Counted from the first letter of the stretch, positions 52,126 to 61,498 are shown. The stretch: DNA of 64,000 bases from Streptomyces sp. NRRL B-3428 (GCA_000721375.1 JOGW01000007.1:360890-424889); one strand, 5' to 3'. Numbers and translations: made by a program. Notes: generated from the letters alone by a model not told the origin.

Positions 52126-53997
52126 TCACCCCGGATAGACCGGCGCCGTGCCTTCCTTGTCCACCGGCTTCCACTCCTCGCCGTCGGCGAGCAGCACCAC
52201 ACCGTCCTCCAGCGAACACGCCATCAGCGGCAGCTTGGCGTCCTCGGCGGCCGCGACCGCCGTGACACCGGTGAGGCCGGGCAGCGTCCGCTCGTCCGGG
52301 AGCTGCGAACCGTCGCTCTGCACGAAGCGCATCTGCTGGACGCCCTCGACCGCCCTGCCCGCCAGAAGGAGGCGGCTGCCGCCGGCCCAGGACACGGCCG
52401 TGACCTCTTCCATCTTCGGCGCGGCGGGCCGCAGTTCGGCCACGGTCAGCCGAGGGGTGCCGTTCTTCACGTCGCGTTCGATCCGGCCGATGTTCAGTGC
52501 GGTCTTGCCGTCCTTCTCGACGAGCAACGCGATCCGCACTCCGTCCGCAGCGACCCGTACCGCCTTGATCCGCCCCATGCCGTCCGCGCCGAGCGGCCGT
52601 TCGAAATCGACCTCGACCGGATCGCCCTGGCCCTTCGCCAGCCACAGCAGGCGTGGCTTCTTGGGGTCCTGGTCGGCCACCCACAGGTCGCCGCGCCCGT
52701 CCCAACTGGGCGTCGAAAGCCGGTCCTTCTCCTTGGCCGCGGTGCTGGTCACCTTGAGCTTCTCGGACTGTGCCATGTTGATCAGCGCCCCGATGAACAG
52801 CGAACTCCCGTCCCCGGACACGCCCGCGGCCCACTTCTCGTCGCGCGACACGGCCGCCGACCGCAGCTCCTGCTTCCCGTCACCGAACGCGCCCTTCACC
52901 GCGACGGCCTTCTCGGACTCCTCCGACAGCCGGACCAACTGGTGCTTCTTGTCCAGGAAGTACTGGTCCATGGGCTTGCCCGCCGGGTCCGGCGCGATCG
53001 CGAGGGCGTCGTCACGGTCGAGGACGCACAACGACGAGGCACCGTCGGAACGCAGCAGCTCGACCTGGTCGATCCCGGACGGCGCGGCCAGATTCTTCAG
53101 CGTGAAGTAGATCTGGGCGGCCATCTCCTCACAGCGCTTCTGCCCCATGTCGTCGGCCTGCCGGTTCAGCGGCACCCGGAGGTGCTTCTGATCGTCGGGA
53201 ACCAACTCCTTGGTTCCCTTGCGCAGCGCGGTGCCACTGGGGAAGCGCGAGGAGACCACCGGACCCAGCCAGCGGGTGGGCCCGGCGAGCAGCATCTCCA
53301 CGACGTCGCTCAGCTGCGGGGCCGGATCGCCACGCACGTAGACCGGATCGGCGACCAGCGGGGCCGGCTGCGCGTTCTCGTCCTCGCCCTGACCCTTGTC
53401 CGACGCGTAGTAGTACTTGTCCACGGACTTGTAGAGCCGCTGGAAGTCGGGTTCGCCGAGCACCACGCCCTCGGGCGGCGTGGCGATGCGCCACTGCTCA
53501 TCGCCCTTCTTGCCTTCCCGTACGAGCTGAATGCTGTCCTTGTAGTCGGGGGCCTCGACCTCGGGCTGGTAAGCATGGTCGGCGCCGATGGTGGCCACAC
53601 GGCTGCCGGACAGCAGGTAGGTGTGGCTCTTCGCGTCCGGGCTCTGCTCGGGCCGTTGCGGCGTCGTCTTCGGCGCGTCCGCGAGGATCGTGGTGGAACG
53701 GTCCGGGTCCCACGCCTTCGCGGCATCGGCCGTCAGGTACTTGCGCGCGATCGAGAAGTCGGGGTCGTCACCGGTCAGCGTCTCGAGGAAACCGTCGATG
53801 ATCTCCCCGGGCTGGGCGTCCGGCTTCGGCGGCGCCGCGAAGACGCGCACCTTCGGCTTGTTGGGCGAGGCGTCGACCGGCTCGGGGTCCCCGCTGCTGG
53901 GCATCGACGCGCAGCCCGAAAGCAGCACACCACCGCAGCTGAGCAGCGCGACCTTGCGCACCAACGGCCGCCTGCGCCATGCGTGTTCAGCGCCCAC
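52126..53997 (-). CDS. lpqB: Lipoprotein LpqB (MtrAB accessory protein, GerMN domain)
   Basis: This 623-residue protein starts at the GTG at 53997, preceded by GGGGAGGA and overlapping the mtrB stop by 11 nt. The signal peptide carries the lipobox LLSGC with Cys29. A GerMN domain (AQPAPLVADPVYVRGDPAPQLSDVVEMLLAGPTRWLGP and on) lies near 200-330. A beta-propeller-like C-terminal half follows (WAAGVSGDGSSLFIG, WDGRGDLWVAD). In mycobacteria LpqB binds MtrB's extracellular part and tunes signalling. The operon order mtrA-mtrB-lpqB is the classic actinobacterial one. Confidence 0.96.
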   Translation of the reverse strand: MGAEHAWRRRPLVRKVALLSCGGVLLSGCASMPSSGDPEPVDASPNKPKVRVFAAPPKPDAQPGEIIDGFLETLTGDDPDFSIARKYLTADAAKAWDPDRSTTILADAPKTTPQRPEQSPDAKSHTYLLSGSRVATIGADHAYQPEVEAPDYKDSIQLVREGKKGDEQWRIATPPEGVVLGEPDFQRLYKSVDKYYYASDKGQGEDENAQPAPLVADPVYVRGDPAPQLSDVVEMLLAGPTRWLGPVVSSRFPSGTALRKGTKELVPDDQKHLRVPLNRQADDMGQKRCEEMAAQIYFTLKNLAAPSGIDQVELLRSDGASSLCVLDRDDALAIAPDPAGKPMDQYFLDKKHQLVRLSEESEKAVAVKGAFGDGKQELRSAAVSRDEKWAAGVSGDGSSLFIGALINMAQSEKLKVTSTAAKEKDRLSTPSWDGRGDLWVADQDPKKPRLLWLAKGQGDPVEVDFERPLGADGMGRIKAVRVAADGVRIALLVEKDGKTALNIGRIERDVKNGTPRLTVAELRPAAPKMEEVTAVSWAGGSRLLLAGRAVEGVQQMRFVQSDGSQLPDERTLPGLTGVTAVAAAEDAKLPLMACSLEDGVVLLADGEEWKPVDKEGTAPVYPG

Positions 53998-56077
53998 GGC
54001 TGTCCTCCCCTTCACTCACCCGCGGATCCGCGCCGTCCCCTCGCCGCGGTACATCTGCTTCTTCCCGTACGCCGGATGACCCGCCGTTCTCCGTCACGGG
54101 ACGGCCGTCGGGCTCGTCGTCCCGGCTGCGCGTCGGCCGCGGGACCACACGGGAACCGTTGCCGGGCAGAGCCGTCGGGTCCACAGTGCTGGGCCGCGGC
54201 GCGGCCACCGAGGCGACGGAGGGTATCGGCCCCGGCACGCGCTCCTGGCCGGACTGGGCCGGCACCGTGGCGCGCTTGCTCTGTCCGCCCGACGGCAGCC
54301 CGGCCTCACTCAGCCCGCGGTTTCGTCGGGAGTCCTCGGGCTCGAGCGGTATCGGTGAACCGCGCAGCGGCTCGTCCGCCGTACGCGGCAGCGTCAGCCG
54401 GAACTGCGAACCGCCACCCGGCTCACCCCAGGCCTGCAGCCAGCCGCCGTGCAGGCGCGCGTCCTCCAGGGCGATCGACAGACCGAGACCGGTGCCGCCC
54501 GTGGTCCGGGCGCGGGCCGGATCGGCCCGCCAGAAACGGTTGAACACCCGGGTGGCCTCCCCCGGCTTGAGCCCGACTCCGTAGTCGCGCACGGCAACCG
54601 CCACTGCGCCGCCGGCCGCGCCGAGCCGTACGACGACATCCTTGCCTTCTCCGTGCTCGACCGCGTTGACCACGAGGTTGCGCAGGACCCGCTCGACTCG
54701 GCGGGCGTCCGCCTCCGCGATCACCGGCTGGCTGTCGCCGACGATCCGGACCCGGCTGCCCTTGCGCTCGGCCAACGGAGCCGCACCGCCGACGACCCGC
54801 CGTACGACCTCTCGTAGATCTATCGGCTCGGCTTCGAGCGCGGCCGCACCGGCGTCGAAACGGCTGATCTCCAGGAGATCGGCGAGCAGTGACTCGAACC
54901 GGTCGAGCTGATCGCCGAGCAGCTCGGCGGAGCGCGCCGTGACGGGGTCGAAGTCGGAACGCGCGTCGTGAATGACGTCGGCGGCCATACGGACCGTGGT
55001 CAGCGGAGTGCGCAGCTCGTGCGAGACATCCGAGACGAAGCGTCGCTGCATCCGCGAGAGGTCCTCCAGCTGCTGGATCTTCAACTGGAGGTTCTGCGCC
55101 ATCTTGTTGAAGGCCTCGCCCAGGCGCGCGATGTCGTCCTCGCCGGTGACCTTCATCCGCTCCTGCAGCCGCCCGGCCGAGAGCCGCTCGGCGATCCCGG
55201 CGGCCATCCGCACCGGCGTCACGACCTGGCGGACGACGAGCCAGGCGATGGCTCCAAGGAGCACCACGACGAACAGGCCCGCGGTCGCCAGCGTGCCCTT
55301 GACCAGGTTGAGGGTCTTCTCTTCCTGAGTCAGGGGAAAGGCGTAGTACAGCTGGTACGGGTCTCCGTTGACGTCGTCGAGCCGCTTGCCGATGAGGAGC
55401 GCCGGCTCCGGTTCACGTTCGGGTTTCTCGTCGTAGACGAGGGTGGAGAAGCTCCGGAAGGCGCCCGAGTGCAGATCGATCTCGCGGCTCAGGTCCTCCG
55501 GCACCGTGTCCATGGGCGCCACCCCGCCAGACGCACGCGGCAACCGGTTGGCGCCCGCGCCGCCTTCCGCACTGGACGGGATCGCCAGCACATGGAAGGC
55601 GTCCTGCCCACCGCTGGCCAGCTGTTTCACCAGCTTTGTCAGATCGGAACCCGAACTGCCTCGCGCCGAGCCCTCCGAGCTCTCGGTCCCCGGAGACTGC
55701 TGGAAGTCGGCCGCCACACTGAACCCACCGGTGGCCTGGATCTGCGCGGCGTTCTTCTTGGCCTCGAGCAGTCCGTTGCTCACCTGGCTGACGACGACGA
55801 AGCCGAGCACCAGCACGACGACGATCGACATCAACAGAGTGCTCGCGACCACACGCAGCTGGATGTTGCGCCGCCACAGCCGCATCACCGGCAGCAGCGG
55901 TCGACGCACCCAGCGCGTGAAGAGGCGCAGGACGAGGTTGCTCTGCACCCCGTCCTGAAGCAGGAGTCCGCCGCGGCGGAACCGTCCGATCAGGGACGTG
56001 CGCCCAGCCGGGCCCACCGGCCGCTCCGGACGCCGGCCCGACGGTCCGGGCGCCGAAGCGGCACTGTCCCCGGGCAC
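53987..56077 (-). CDS. mtrB: Sensor histidine kinase MtrB
   Basis: This 696-residue protein starts at a GTG separated from the mtrA stop by one base. The first transmembrane helix is at about 77-97 (VASTLLMSIVVVLVLGFVVV). A ~155-residue extracytoplasmic domain and the second helix near 260-280 follow, then HAMP (VRMAAGIAERLSAGRL), HisKA with His353 in SDVSHELRTPL, and the ATPase (LRNLVVNAVEHGEG, DYGVGLKPGEA, GGTGLGLSIALEDARLHGG). A Pro/Arg-rich cytoplasmic tail of ~100 residues ends it. It phosphorylates MtrA and couples envelope state to cell division and development. Confidence 0.97.
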   Translation of the reverse strand: MPGDSAASAPGPSGRRPERPVGPAGRTSLIGRFRRGGLLLQDGVQSNLVLRLFTRWVRRPLLPVMRLWRRNIQLRVVASTLLMSIVVVLVLGFVVVSQVSNGLLEAKKNAAQIQATGGFSVAADFQQSPGTESSEGSARGSSGSDLTKLVKQLASGGQDAFHVLAIPSSAEGGAGANRLPRASGGVAPMDTVPEDLSREIDLHSGAFRSFSTLVYDEKPEREPEPALLIGKRLDDVNGDPYQLYYAFPLTQEEKTLNLVKGTLATAGLFVVVLLGAIAWLVVRQVVTPVRMAAGIAERLSAGRLQERMKVTGEDDIARLGEAFNKMAQNLQLKIQQLEDLSRMQRRFVSDVSHELRTPLTTVRMAADVIHDARSDFDPVTARSAELLGDQLDRFESLLADLLEISRFDAGAAALEAEPIDLREVVRRVVGGAAPLAERKGSRVRIVGDSQPVIAEADARRVERVLRNLVVNAVEHGEGKDVVVRLGAAGGAVAVAVRDYGVGLKPGEATRVFNRFWRADPARARTTGGTGLGLSIALEDARLHGGWLQAWGEPGGGSQFRLTLPRTADEPLRGSPIPLEPEDSRRNRGLSEAGLPSGGQSKRATVPAQSGQERVPGPIPSVASVAAPRPSTVDPTALPGNGSRVVPRPTRSRDDEPDGRPVTENGGSSGVREEADVPRRGDGADPRVSEGEDSRGR

Positions 56078-56078
56078 G

Positions 56079-56756
56079 TCAGCTCGGTCCGGCCTTGTAG
56101 CCGACGCCGCGTACGGTCACCACGATCTCGGGGCGCTCGGGGTCCTTCTCGACCTTCGAACGCAGCCGCTGCACATGCACGTTGACCAGTCGCGTGTCCG
56201 CCGCGTGCCGGTAGCCCCACACCTGCTCCAGGAGCACCTCGCGGGTGAACACCTGCCACGGCTTACGGGCGAGCGCGACAAGGAGATCGAACTCGAGCGG
56301 CGTCAGCGCGATCGACGAGCCCTCCCGCTTCACGGAGTGACCGGCCACGTCGATGACCAGGTCACCGATGGTCAGCTGCTCCGGGGCAGGCTCCTCGGAC
56401 CTCCGCAGCCGCGCCCGGATACGGGCGACGAGCTCCTTCGGCTTGAACGGCTTCACGATGTAGTCGTCCGCACCCGACTCGAGCCCGACGACCACGTCGA
56501 CGGTGTCGCTCTTGGCGGTGAGCATCACGATCGGCACGCCGGACTCGGCCCTGATCAGGCGGCAGACCTCGATGCCGTCCCGTCCGGGCAGCATCAGGTC
56601 GAGCAGCACCAGATCGGGCTTCGCCTCCCTGAACGCGGCCAGCGCCTTGTCCCCGTCCGCTACGAACGACGGCTCAAAACCTTCTCCACGCAGCACAATG
56701 CCGAGCATCTCGGCCAGCGCGGTGTCGTCGTCAACGACAAGAACTCTGCCTTTCAT
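56079..56756 (-). CDS. mtrA: Response regulator MtrA
   Basis: This 225-residue OmpR-type regulator has the acidic pair VVDDDTALAE, phosphoacceptor Asp53 in LVLLDLMLPGRDG, LTAKSDT and KPFKPKEL, then a winged helix with LTPLEFDLLVAL and DTRLVNVHVQRLRSKVEKDPERPEIVVTVRGVGYKAG. It is the first gene of the mtrA-mtrB-lpqB operon. MtrA controls cell-cycle, wall and developmental genes in actinobacteria. There is no strong Shine-Dalgarno. A perfect 16-bp inverted repeat lies 50-66 nt upstream and may be an autoregulatory site. Confidence 0.97.
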   Translation of the reverse strand: MKGRVLVVDDDTALAEMLGIVLRGEGFEPSFVADGDKALAAFREAKPDLVLLDLMLPGRDGIEVCRLIRAESGVPIVMLTAKSDTVDVVVGLESGADDYIVKPFKPKELVARIRARLRRSEEPAPEQLTIGDLVIDVAGHSVKREGSSIALTPLEFDLLVALARKPWQVFTREVLLEQVWGYRHAADTRLVNVHVQRLRSKVEKDPERPEIVVTVRGVGYKAGPS

Positions 56757-56806
56757 GTCGACATCATCCCATTCTCGTAACGGTGAAGTAGGCCCTGGTG
56801 AGGTAC

Positions 56807-56822
56807 GTCACGGGCTCGTGAC
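56807..56822. promoter_or_regulatory. Inverted repeat upstream of mtrA
   Basis: GTCACG GGCT CGTGAC is a perfect 6-bp inverted repeat 50-66 nt before the mtrA start, in the place of an operator or promoter element. GTNAC-like half-sites are reminiscent of reported MtrA sites, but I cannot confirm the match. Confidence 0.45.
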
Positions 56823-57005
56823 GCTAGCCGCCCGGAGCAGTCACTGTCTGCCCCTGTGCACGGACGCCGACACCCTGAGGTGCACACCGGCCGAACCGGC
56901 GCCCGGAACAAGCAAGTTGGCCAGAATAAACCCACCCGAAACCCCCGTCTCCGGTCCTCACTGTGACCCCGACCACGTACGCCCCACCCAAGCAGTACTT
57001 CCACA

Positions 57006-57046
57006 CCTCGCGCGAGCCCTCCCAACCCCGCCTCGCGCGAGCCCTC
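57006..57046. repeat. 16-bp direct repeat at the mtnA stop
   Basis: CCTCGCGCGAGCCCTC occurs at 57006-57021 and again at 57031-57046, the second copy reaching into the mtnA stop codon. Each copy contains the palindrome CTCGCGCGAG. The rest of the 288-bp gap to mtrA shows only the mtrA-proximal inverted repeat. Confidence 0.7.
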
Positions 57047-58193
57047 AACCCGCGCCGACCGCCCGCCCCCGCGCGCACAGCTCCGCCACCGCATCGGCCG
57101 TCACCGGCGACACGACACCGTGCTCGGTGACGATCGCCGTCACCAGCTCGGGCGGCGTCACATCGAACGCCGGGTTGTACGCCTGGGTGCCGAGCGGTGC
57201 CACCGGAATCCCGACCCCGGGCTCCGCTCCGGCCGTCGCCAACTGCGGCGCGGCGAACTCCGTCACCTCATGCCCCGCCCGCTGCTCCACCTCGATCGAC
57301 GCCCCGTCCGGGGTGTCCTCGTCGATAGTGCTCAGCGGCGCGACCACGATGAACGGCACATGGTGATACCGCGCGAGCACCGCGAGCGGATAACTCCCCA
57401 CCTTGTTCGCCACCGCCCCGTCCGCCGCGATCCGGTCCGCCCCGATCAGTACCGCGTCCACCTCTCCCGCCGCGAACAGCGAGCCCGCCGCATTGTCGGT
57501 CAGCAAGGTGTACGGCATGGCATTGCGCGCCGCCTCGTACGCGGTGAGCCGCGCCCCCTGCAACAGAGGTCGGGTCTCGTCCACCCACAGCCGCCGCAGC
57601 CGGCCGTCGCGATGCGCTTCGAGCGCGACGGCGAAGGCCGTCCCCTCGCCACCGGACACCAGAGCGCCCGTATTGCAGTGGGTGAGGATCCGATGGGCAC
57701 CGCCCGACAGGAGCTCGTCGAGCAGCCCGAGACCATGCACCGCCATCCGCCGCCCGGCTTCCGCGTCCTCACGGTGCAGGGCACGCGCCTCGGCGAGCGC
57801 CGCCGCAGCCGCCTCGGCCCGACCGCCGCCGGCCTGGAGCGCCGCACGGTAGGCGCCGTGTGCACGCGTCACGCCCCTGGCAAGGTTGACCGCGGTGGGC
57901 CGCGCGGTCGCCAGGGCATGGGCGGCCTCCTCGACGTCGAAGCCCCGCACGGCGGCCAGCGCCACCCCGTACGCGCCGGCGATGCCGAGTACCGGAGCAC
58001 CCCGTACCGCCAGCGACTGGATCGCCTGCACGAGGGCGGGCGCGTCGGTGCACACCCATTCGACTTCCTCGGTCGGCAGTCGGGTCTGGTCGAGGAGCAC
58101 GACCACCGGGCCTTCGGGCGGCTCCTCCCATCGGATCGCAGGAATGAACTCGGGGCCGCCGTCCTTGAGTGATGGTGCGCTCTGATCAGCCAT
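57045..58193 (-). CDS. mtnA: S-methyl-5-thioribose-1-phosphate isomerase
   Basis: This 382-residue protein starts MADQSAPSLKDGG. Family segments are SLAVRGAPVLGIAGAYGVALA, LTHCNTGALVSGGEGTA with catalytic Cys173, and IGADRIAADGAVANKVGSYPLAVLA with catalytic Asp253. It converts methylthioribose-1-P to methylthioribulose-1-P in the methionine salvage pathway, or acts as the related aldose-1-P isomerase. No other methionine-salvage gene is in the window. It is divergent from the membrane-protein operon. Confidence 0.96.
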   Translation of the reverse strand: MADQSAPSLKDGGPEFIPAIRWEEPPEGPVVVLLDQTRLPTEEVEWVCTDAPALVQAIQSLAVRGAPVLGIAGAYGVALAAVRGFDVEEAAHALATARPTAVNLARGVTRAHGAYRAALQAGGGRAEAAAAALAEARALHREDAEAGRRMAVHGLGLLDELLSGGAHRILTHCNTGALVSGGEGTAFAVALEAHRDGRLRRLWVDETRPLLQGARLTAYEAARNAMPYTLLTDNAAGSLFAAGEVDAVLIGADRIAADGAVANKVGSYPLAVLARYHHVPFIVVAPLSTIDEDTPDGASIEVEQRAGHEVTEFAAPQLATAGAEPGVGIPVAPLGTQAYNPAFDVTPPELVTAIVTEHGVVSPVTADAVAELCARGRAVGAG

Positions 58194-58232
58194 CCGCCCA
58201 GTCTGCCCCTTGCCGGGCGGACAATTGAAGGT

Positions 58233-58250
58233 GCACTGCCCGTGCAGTGC
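58233..58250. promoter_or_regulatory. Inverted repeat between mtnA and the membrane-protein operon
   Basis: GCACTG, a 6-nt spacer, and CAGTGC form a perfect inverted repeat in the 149-bp divergent gap, 39 nt from the mtnA start. It is a candidate operator. Confidence 0.35.
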
Positions 58251-58342
58251 CCCGCCTGCCCGGCCCACGAACGGGTACACCGTGGCACGATGGCTGCCAA
58301 CCTGCCGCCGCGAACGCGGACGGGCACCGTGAAGGAGCGACG

Positions 58343-59623
58343 ATGAACGACACTCCGGGCTGGGCCTCGCCCGGATCTGCCCCCTCCGATGGACAGCCCG
58401 ACGGGCAGTCCGCTGGACATGATCACGCCGTGCCCCGCCCCAGCGAGCCCTCCGACCGGCCGGACGCGGCCCAGGACAAGTGGTCCAAGCAGCAGCCGCC
58501 GGCCGGACAGTGGTCCGCCCCCGGCGTGCCGGGGCAGCAGCCCGCGCCCGGCCCTCAGCAATGGGGCGGCCCCTCCGTCCCGCCCGGCCGGGGCCCCGGC
58601 TGGGGCGGCGGCTGGAACGCTCCACCGGCCGCGGCCAAGCCCGGTGTCATCCCGCTGCGCCCGCTCGGTGTCGGCGAGATCCTGGACGGCGCGGTCTCGA
58701 CGATGCGCGCGCACTGGCGCACGGTTCTCGGCATCTCGCTGACGGTGGCAGTGGTCGTGGAGATCGTGTCGATCCTGCTGCAGGGCTTCGTACTCGACAG
58801 CTCCCGCGCCGACGCGGTACTCGACGACCCGAACCCCACGCTCAGTGAACTGTCCGGCGCCTTCGCCGACACGATGCGCGACACCGGTGTGCTCGCGGTC
58901 ATCTCCCTGCTCGGGACGTTCGTCGTGACGGCTCTGCTGACCATGGTCATGAGCCGCGCGGTGATCGGCAGGTCCGTCACACTCTCCGACGCCTGGCGCG
59001 ACGCCCGCCCTCAGTTGCCGCGCCTTCTGGGCCTCAGCTTCCTCCTTCCGCTCATCGCGGTGGGCATCGTCCTGGCAGGCGCGCTGCCCGGCATCCTGAT
59101 CGCCGCTGCCGGCGCACCCGAGGGTGGCTCCGCGCTCGGCATTCTCGGTGGTCTCGCCGGCACGGTCGTGATGATCTGGATCATGGTCCGCTTCTCGTTG
59201 TCCTCGTCCTCCCTGATGCTGGAGAAGCAGACCGTACGCAAGTCCCTCGCCCGCTCCGTCAAGCTCGTGAAGGGCTCCTGGTGGCGGGTGTTCGGCATCC
59301 AACTCCTCGCCCAGATCCTGGTGTTCGTGGTCGTCTCGATCATCGTCATCCCCTTCTCGTTCCTGGCGGGCGCGTTGAGCGGCGAGGGCGTGGGCGGACT
59401 CATGCAGGGCAGCGGCAGCAGCGGCTGGACCTTCTTGATCATCACCGGTATCGGTTCGGTGGTCGGCTCGATGCTCGCGTTCCCGATCACCGCGGGCGTC
59501 AGCGTCCTCCTCTACATCGACCTGCGGATCCGCCGCGAGGCGCTCGACCTCGAACTCGCCCGCGCGGCCGGCCTCCAGCAGCAGACCGGCCCCGGCACCT
59601 CCGGCCCACGTCCCGGGAGCTGA
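58343..59623 (+). CDS. Polytopic membrane protein with Pro/Gly-rich N-terminus
   Basis: This 426-residue protein starts at an ATG with AGGAG 6 nt upstream. Residues 1-~105 are disordered and rich in Gly, Pro and Gln. Then comes VIPLRPLGVGEILDGAVSTMRAHWRTVLGIS, followed by about six transmembrane helices. The LRPLxxGExLDGA...R start is common to actinobacterial membrane proteins of the glycerophosphodiester-phosphodiesterase membrane-domain type, but there is no catalytic domain. The function is unknown. It opens a five-gene run with DUF4129, DUF4350, MoxR and DUF58 genes. Confidence 0.82.
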   Translation: MNDTPGWASPGSAPSDGQPDGQSAGHDHAVPRPSEPSDRPDAAQDKWSKQQPPAGQWSAPGVPGQQPAPGPQQWGGPSVPPGRGPGWGGGWNAPPAAAKPGVIPLRPLGVGEILDGAVSTMRAHWRTVLGISLTVAVVVEIVSILLQGFVLDSSRADAVLDDPNPTLSELSGAFADTMRDTGVLAVISLLGTFVVTALLTMVMSRAVIGRSVTLSDAWRDARPQLPRLLGLSFLLPLIAVGIVLAGALPGILIAAAGAPEGGSALGILGGLAGTVVMIWIMVRFSLSSSSLMLEKQTVRKSLARSVKLVKGSWWRVFGIQLLAQILVFVVVSIIVIPFSFLAGALSGEGVGGLMQGSGSSGWTFLIITGIGSVVGSMLAFPITAGVSVLLYIDLRIRREALDLELARAAGLQQQTGPGTSGPRPGS

Positions 59624-59627
59624 TGCG

Positions 59628-60320
59628 GTGATCTTGGGGGGAGTCACGCATACAGAACTGCTGCTGCGGCCGCTCACCGATGAAGAGCCACCGGTGACGA
59701 TCCCGCGCGATCCGGCACGGGAGGCAGCCGAGCGCGAGCTGTCCGATCCGCGGTACCACGAGAACGATCCGAACCTGATCGAGCGCGTCCTCGACCGCTT
59801 CTGGGAATGGCTCGGCGACCTCTTCAGCGCCGCATCGGGGGCGACCCTGGGCGGCGCGCTCGGACTGATCGCCATCATCGTCTTCGTCCTGCTCTTGGTG
59901 GCCGCCCTCTGGTGGCGTCTCGGCACCCCCCGTCGCACCCCCACCACCTCGGCCCAGTTGTTCGACGACCGCCCCCGCAGCGCGGCGGAACACCGAGCCG
60001 CCGCAGAAGCGCACGCCGCGGCACAGCACTGGAGCCAAGCCGTACAGGAACGGATGCGCGCCGTGGTCCGCTCCCTCGAGGAACGCGCACTGCTCGACGC
60101 ACGTCCGGGCCGCACCGCGGACGAGGCCGCCGCGGAAGCCAGCCGCGCCCTGCCCGCACACGCGGACCGACTGCGCTCCGCGGCCCGCGAGTTCGACGAC
60201 GTCACATACGGCGGCCGTACGGCGGACGAGTCCGCGTACCAGCGCCTGACTGATCTCGACCGCGATCTCGAGCAGACCCGGCCCGCCCTCAGCGGTGCAG
60301 CCCAGGGGGCCGCCGAATGA
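59628..60320 (+). CDS. DUF4129-domain membrane protein
   Basis: This 230-residue protein starts at a GTG 5 nt after the previous stop, with GGGAG 8 nt upstream. A GTG at 59694 (VTIPRDPAREAAERELSDPRYHEND) is an alternative start that removes 22 residues. One transmembrane helix lies near 80-100 (ALGLIAIIVFVLLLVAALWW). The DUF4129 domain follows: WSQAVQERMRAVVRSLEERALLDARPGRTADEAAAEA. These proteins accompany MoxR-DUF58 systems and may be membrane scaffolds. It overlaps the next gene by 4 nt. Confidence 0.9.
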   Translation: MILGGVTHTELLLRPLTDEEPPVTIPRDPAREAAERELSDPRYHENDPNLIERVLDRFWEWLGDLFSAASGATLGGALGLIAIIVFVLLLVAALWWRLGTPRRTPTTSAQLFDDRPRSAAEHRAAAEAHAAAQHWSQAVQERMRAVVRSLEERALLDARPGRTADEAAAEASRALPAHADRLRSAAREFDDVTYGGRTADESAYQRLTDLDRDLEQTRPALSGAAQGAAE

Positions 60321-61498
60321 CCGAGGCCACGCCCGCCACCACCTCGGCCTCCCCCACCGCCCGCCAAGTGTGGACCCGCTCCCGCGGACTGCTGCTCGCG
60401 CTCACACTTCTGTTGATCGCCGGCGTGGTCATCGCCTCGGTCCGCTCCGGCAACCAGCACGGCCGGCTCGACCCGCGCTCCTACGACTCCTCCGGCAGCC
60501 ACGCGGTCGCCGAACTCCTCAAGGACCACGGCGTCGACACCCGAGTCGTCACCACGACCGACGCCGCTGCCGAAGCCACGGGTCCGGACACGACCCTCCT
60601 GGTCATCTCCCCGGACCTCCTGACGCCGAAGCAGCAGACAACGCTGCACAAGGCGACGCAGAAGTCCGGCGGCCGCACCGTCCTGGTCGCCCCCGGCCCT
60701 GTCTCCGCCGACCGCCTCGCGCCCGGCGTGACGGCCTCGGCACCGGGCTTCGAGTCCGCGCTGCAGCCCGCGTGTTCGCTCCCTGAGGCGACCCGCGCCG
60801 GAGACGCGGACACCGGTGGCACGCGTTACACCGTCACGGCCGAACAAGCCACGTCCTGCTACCCGGAGGACGGCGAACCGACGCTCGTCCACCTGCCCGC
60901 CGGCGACGGCGAGACCGTGGTGCTCGGCGGCCCCGGCATCCTCTACAACGATCTGCTCGACGACCGAGGCAACGCCTCTCTCGCCCTTCAACTCCTCGGT
61001 TCCCGCCCGCATCTGGTCTGGTACCTCCCCTCCCTGGGCGACGAATCGGCCACCGATGGCGGCGACCGCAGCTTCTTCGACCTGCTCCCTTCCGGCTGGC
61101 TCTGGGGCACGCTCCAGCTCACGCTGGCGGCAGCCCTCGCCGCCCTCTGGCGCGCCCGCCGCCTCGGCCCGCTGGTGCCCGAACGGCTGCCCGTGGCCAT
61201 CCGAGCCTCCGAGGCCGTCGAAGGCAGAGCCCGCCTCTACCGCAAGGCCAACGCCCGCGACCGAGCCGCGACCGCCCTGCGCACAGCAGCCCTCACCCGC
61301 CTCGCTCCTCTCATCGGTGTCCCGCCGTCCCATGCCCACAGCCCGGAGGAGATGCTCCCCGCGCTGTCCGCCCAACTCCCCGACGGAGCCAGGGACCTGC
61401 ACTCCCTGCTCTTCGGCCCGCCCCCAGGCGACGACGCCGCTCTGATCGCCCTAGCCGACCAACTCGACGCCCTCGAAAGAGAGGTACGCACCTCATGA
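60317..61498 (+). CDS. DUF4350-domain membrane protein
   Basis: This 393-residue protein starts at an ATG overlapping the DUF4129 stop (ATGA). One helix at the N-terminus (LLLALTLLLIAGVVIASV) is followed by the DUF4350 domain (LDPRSYDSSGSHAVAELLKDHGVDTRVV, TTLLVISPD). A second helix lies near 260-275 (LWGTLQLTLAAALAALW), with an Ala/Arg-rich cytoplasmic tail after it. It resembles the ABC-type_uncharacterised fold used by gliding-motility proteins. It acts with the neighbouring MoxR and DUF58 proteins; no substrate is known. Confidence 0.9.
   Translation: MTEATPATTSASPTARQVWTRSRGLLLALTLLLIAGVVIASVRSGNQHGRLDPRSYDSSGSHAVAELLKDHGVDTRVVTTTDAAAEATGPDTTLLVISPDLLTPKQQTTLHKATQKSGGRTVLVAPGPVSADRLAPGVTASAPGFESALQPACSLPEATRAGDADTGGTRYTVTAEQATSCYPEDGEPTLVHLPAGDGETVVLGGPGILYNDLLDDRGNASLALQLLGSRPHLVWYLPSLGDESATDGGDRSFFDLLPSGWLWGTLQLTLAAALAALWRARRLGPLVPERLPVAIRASEAVEGRARLYRKANARDRAATALRTAALTRLAPLIGVPPSHAHSPEEMLPALSAQLPDGARDLHSLLFGPPPGDDAALIALADQLDALEREVRTS

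Noticed and set aside
58194..58342. Possible riboswitch before mtnA or the membrane gene
   Set aside because: I see only a simple inverted repeat and no conserved aptamer core such as a SAM-type k-turn.
57869..61402. Open frame of 1177 codons on the minus strand across the membrane/DUF4129/DUF4350 genes
   Set aside because: The plus-strand genes have proper starts, overlaps and domains; this frame crosses mtnA and several real genes out of frame.
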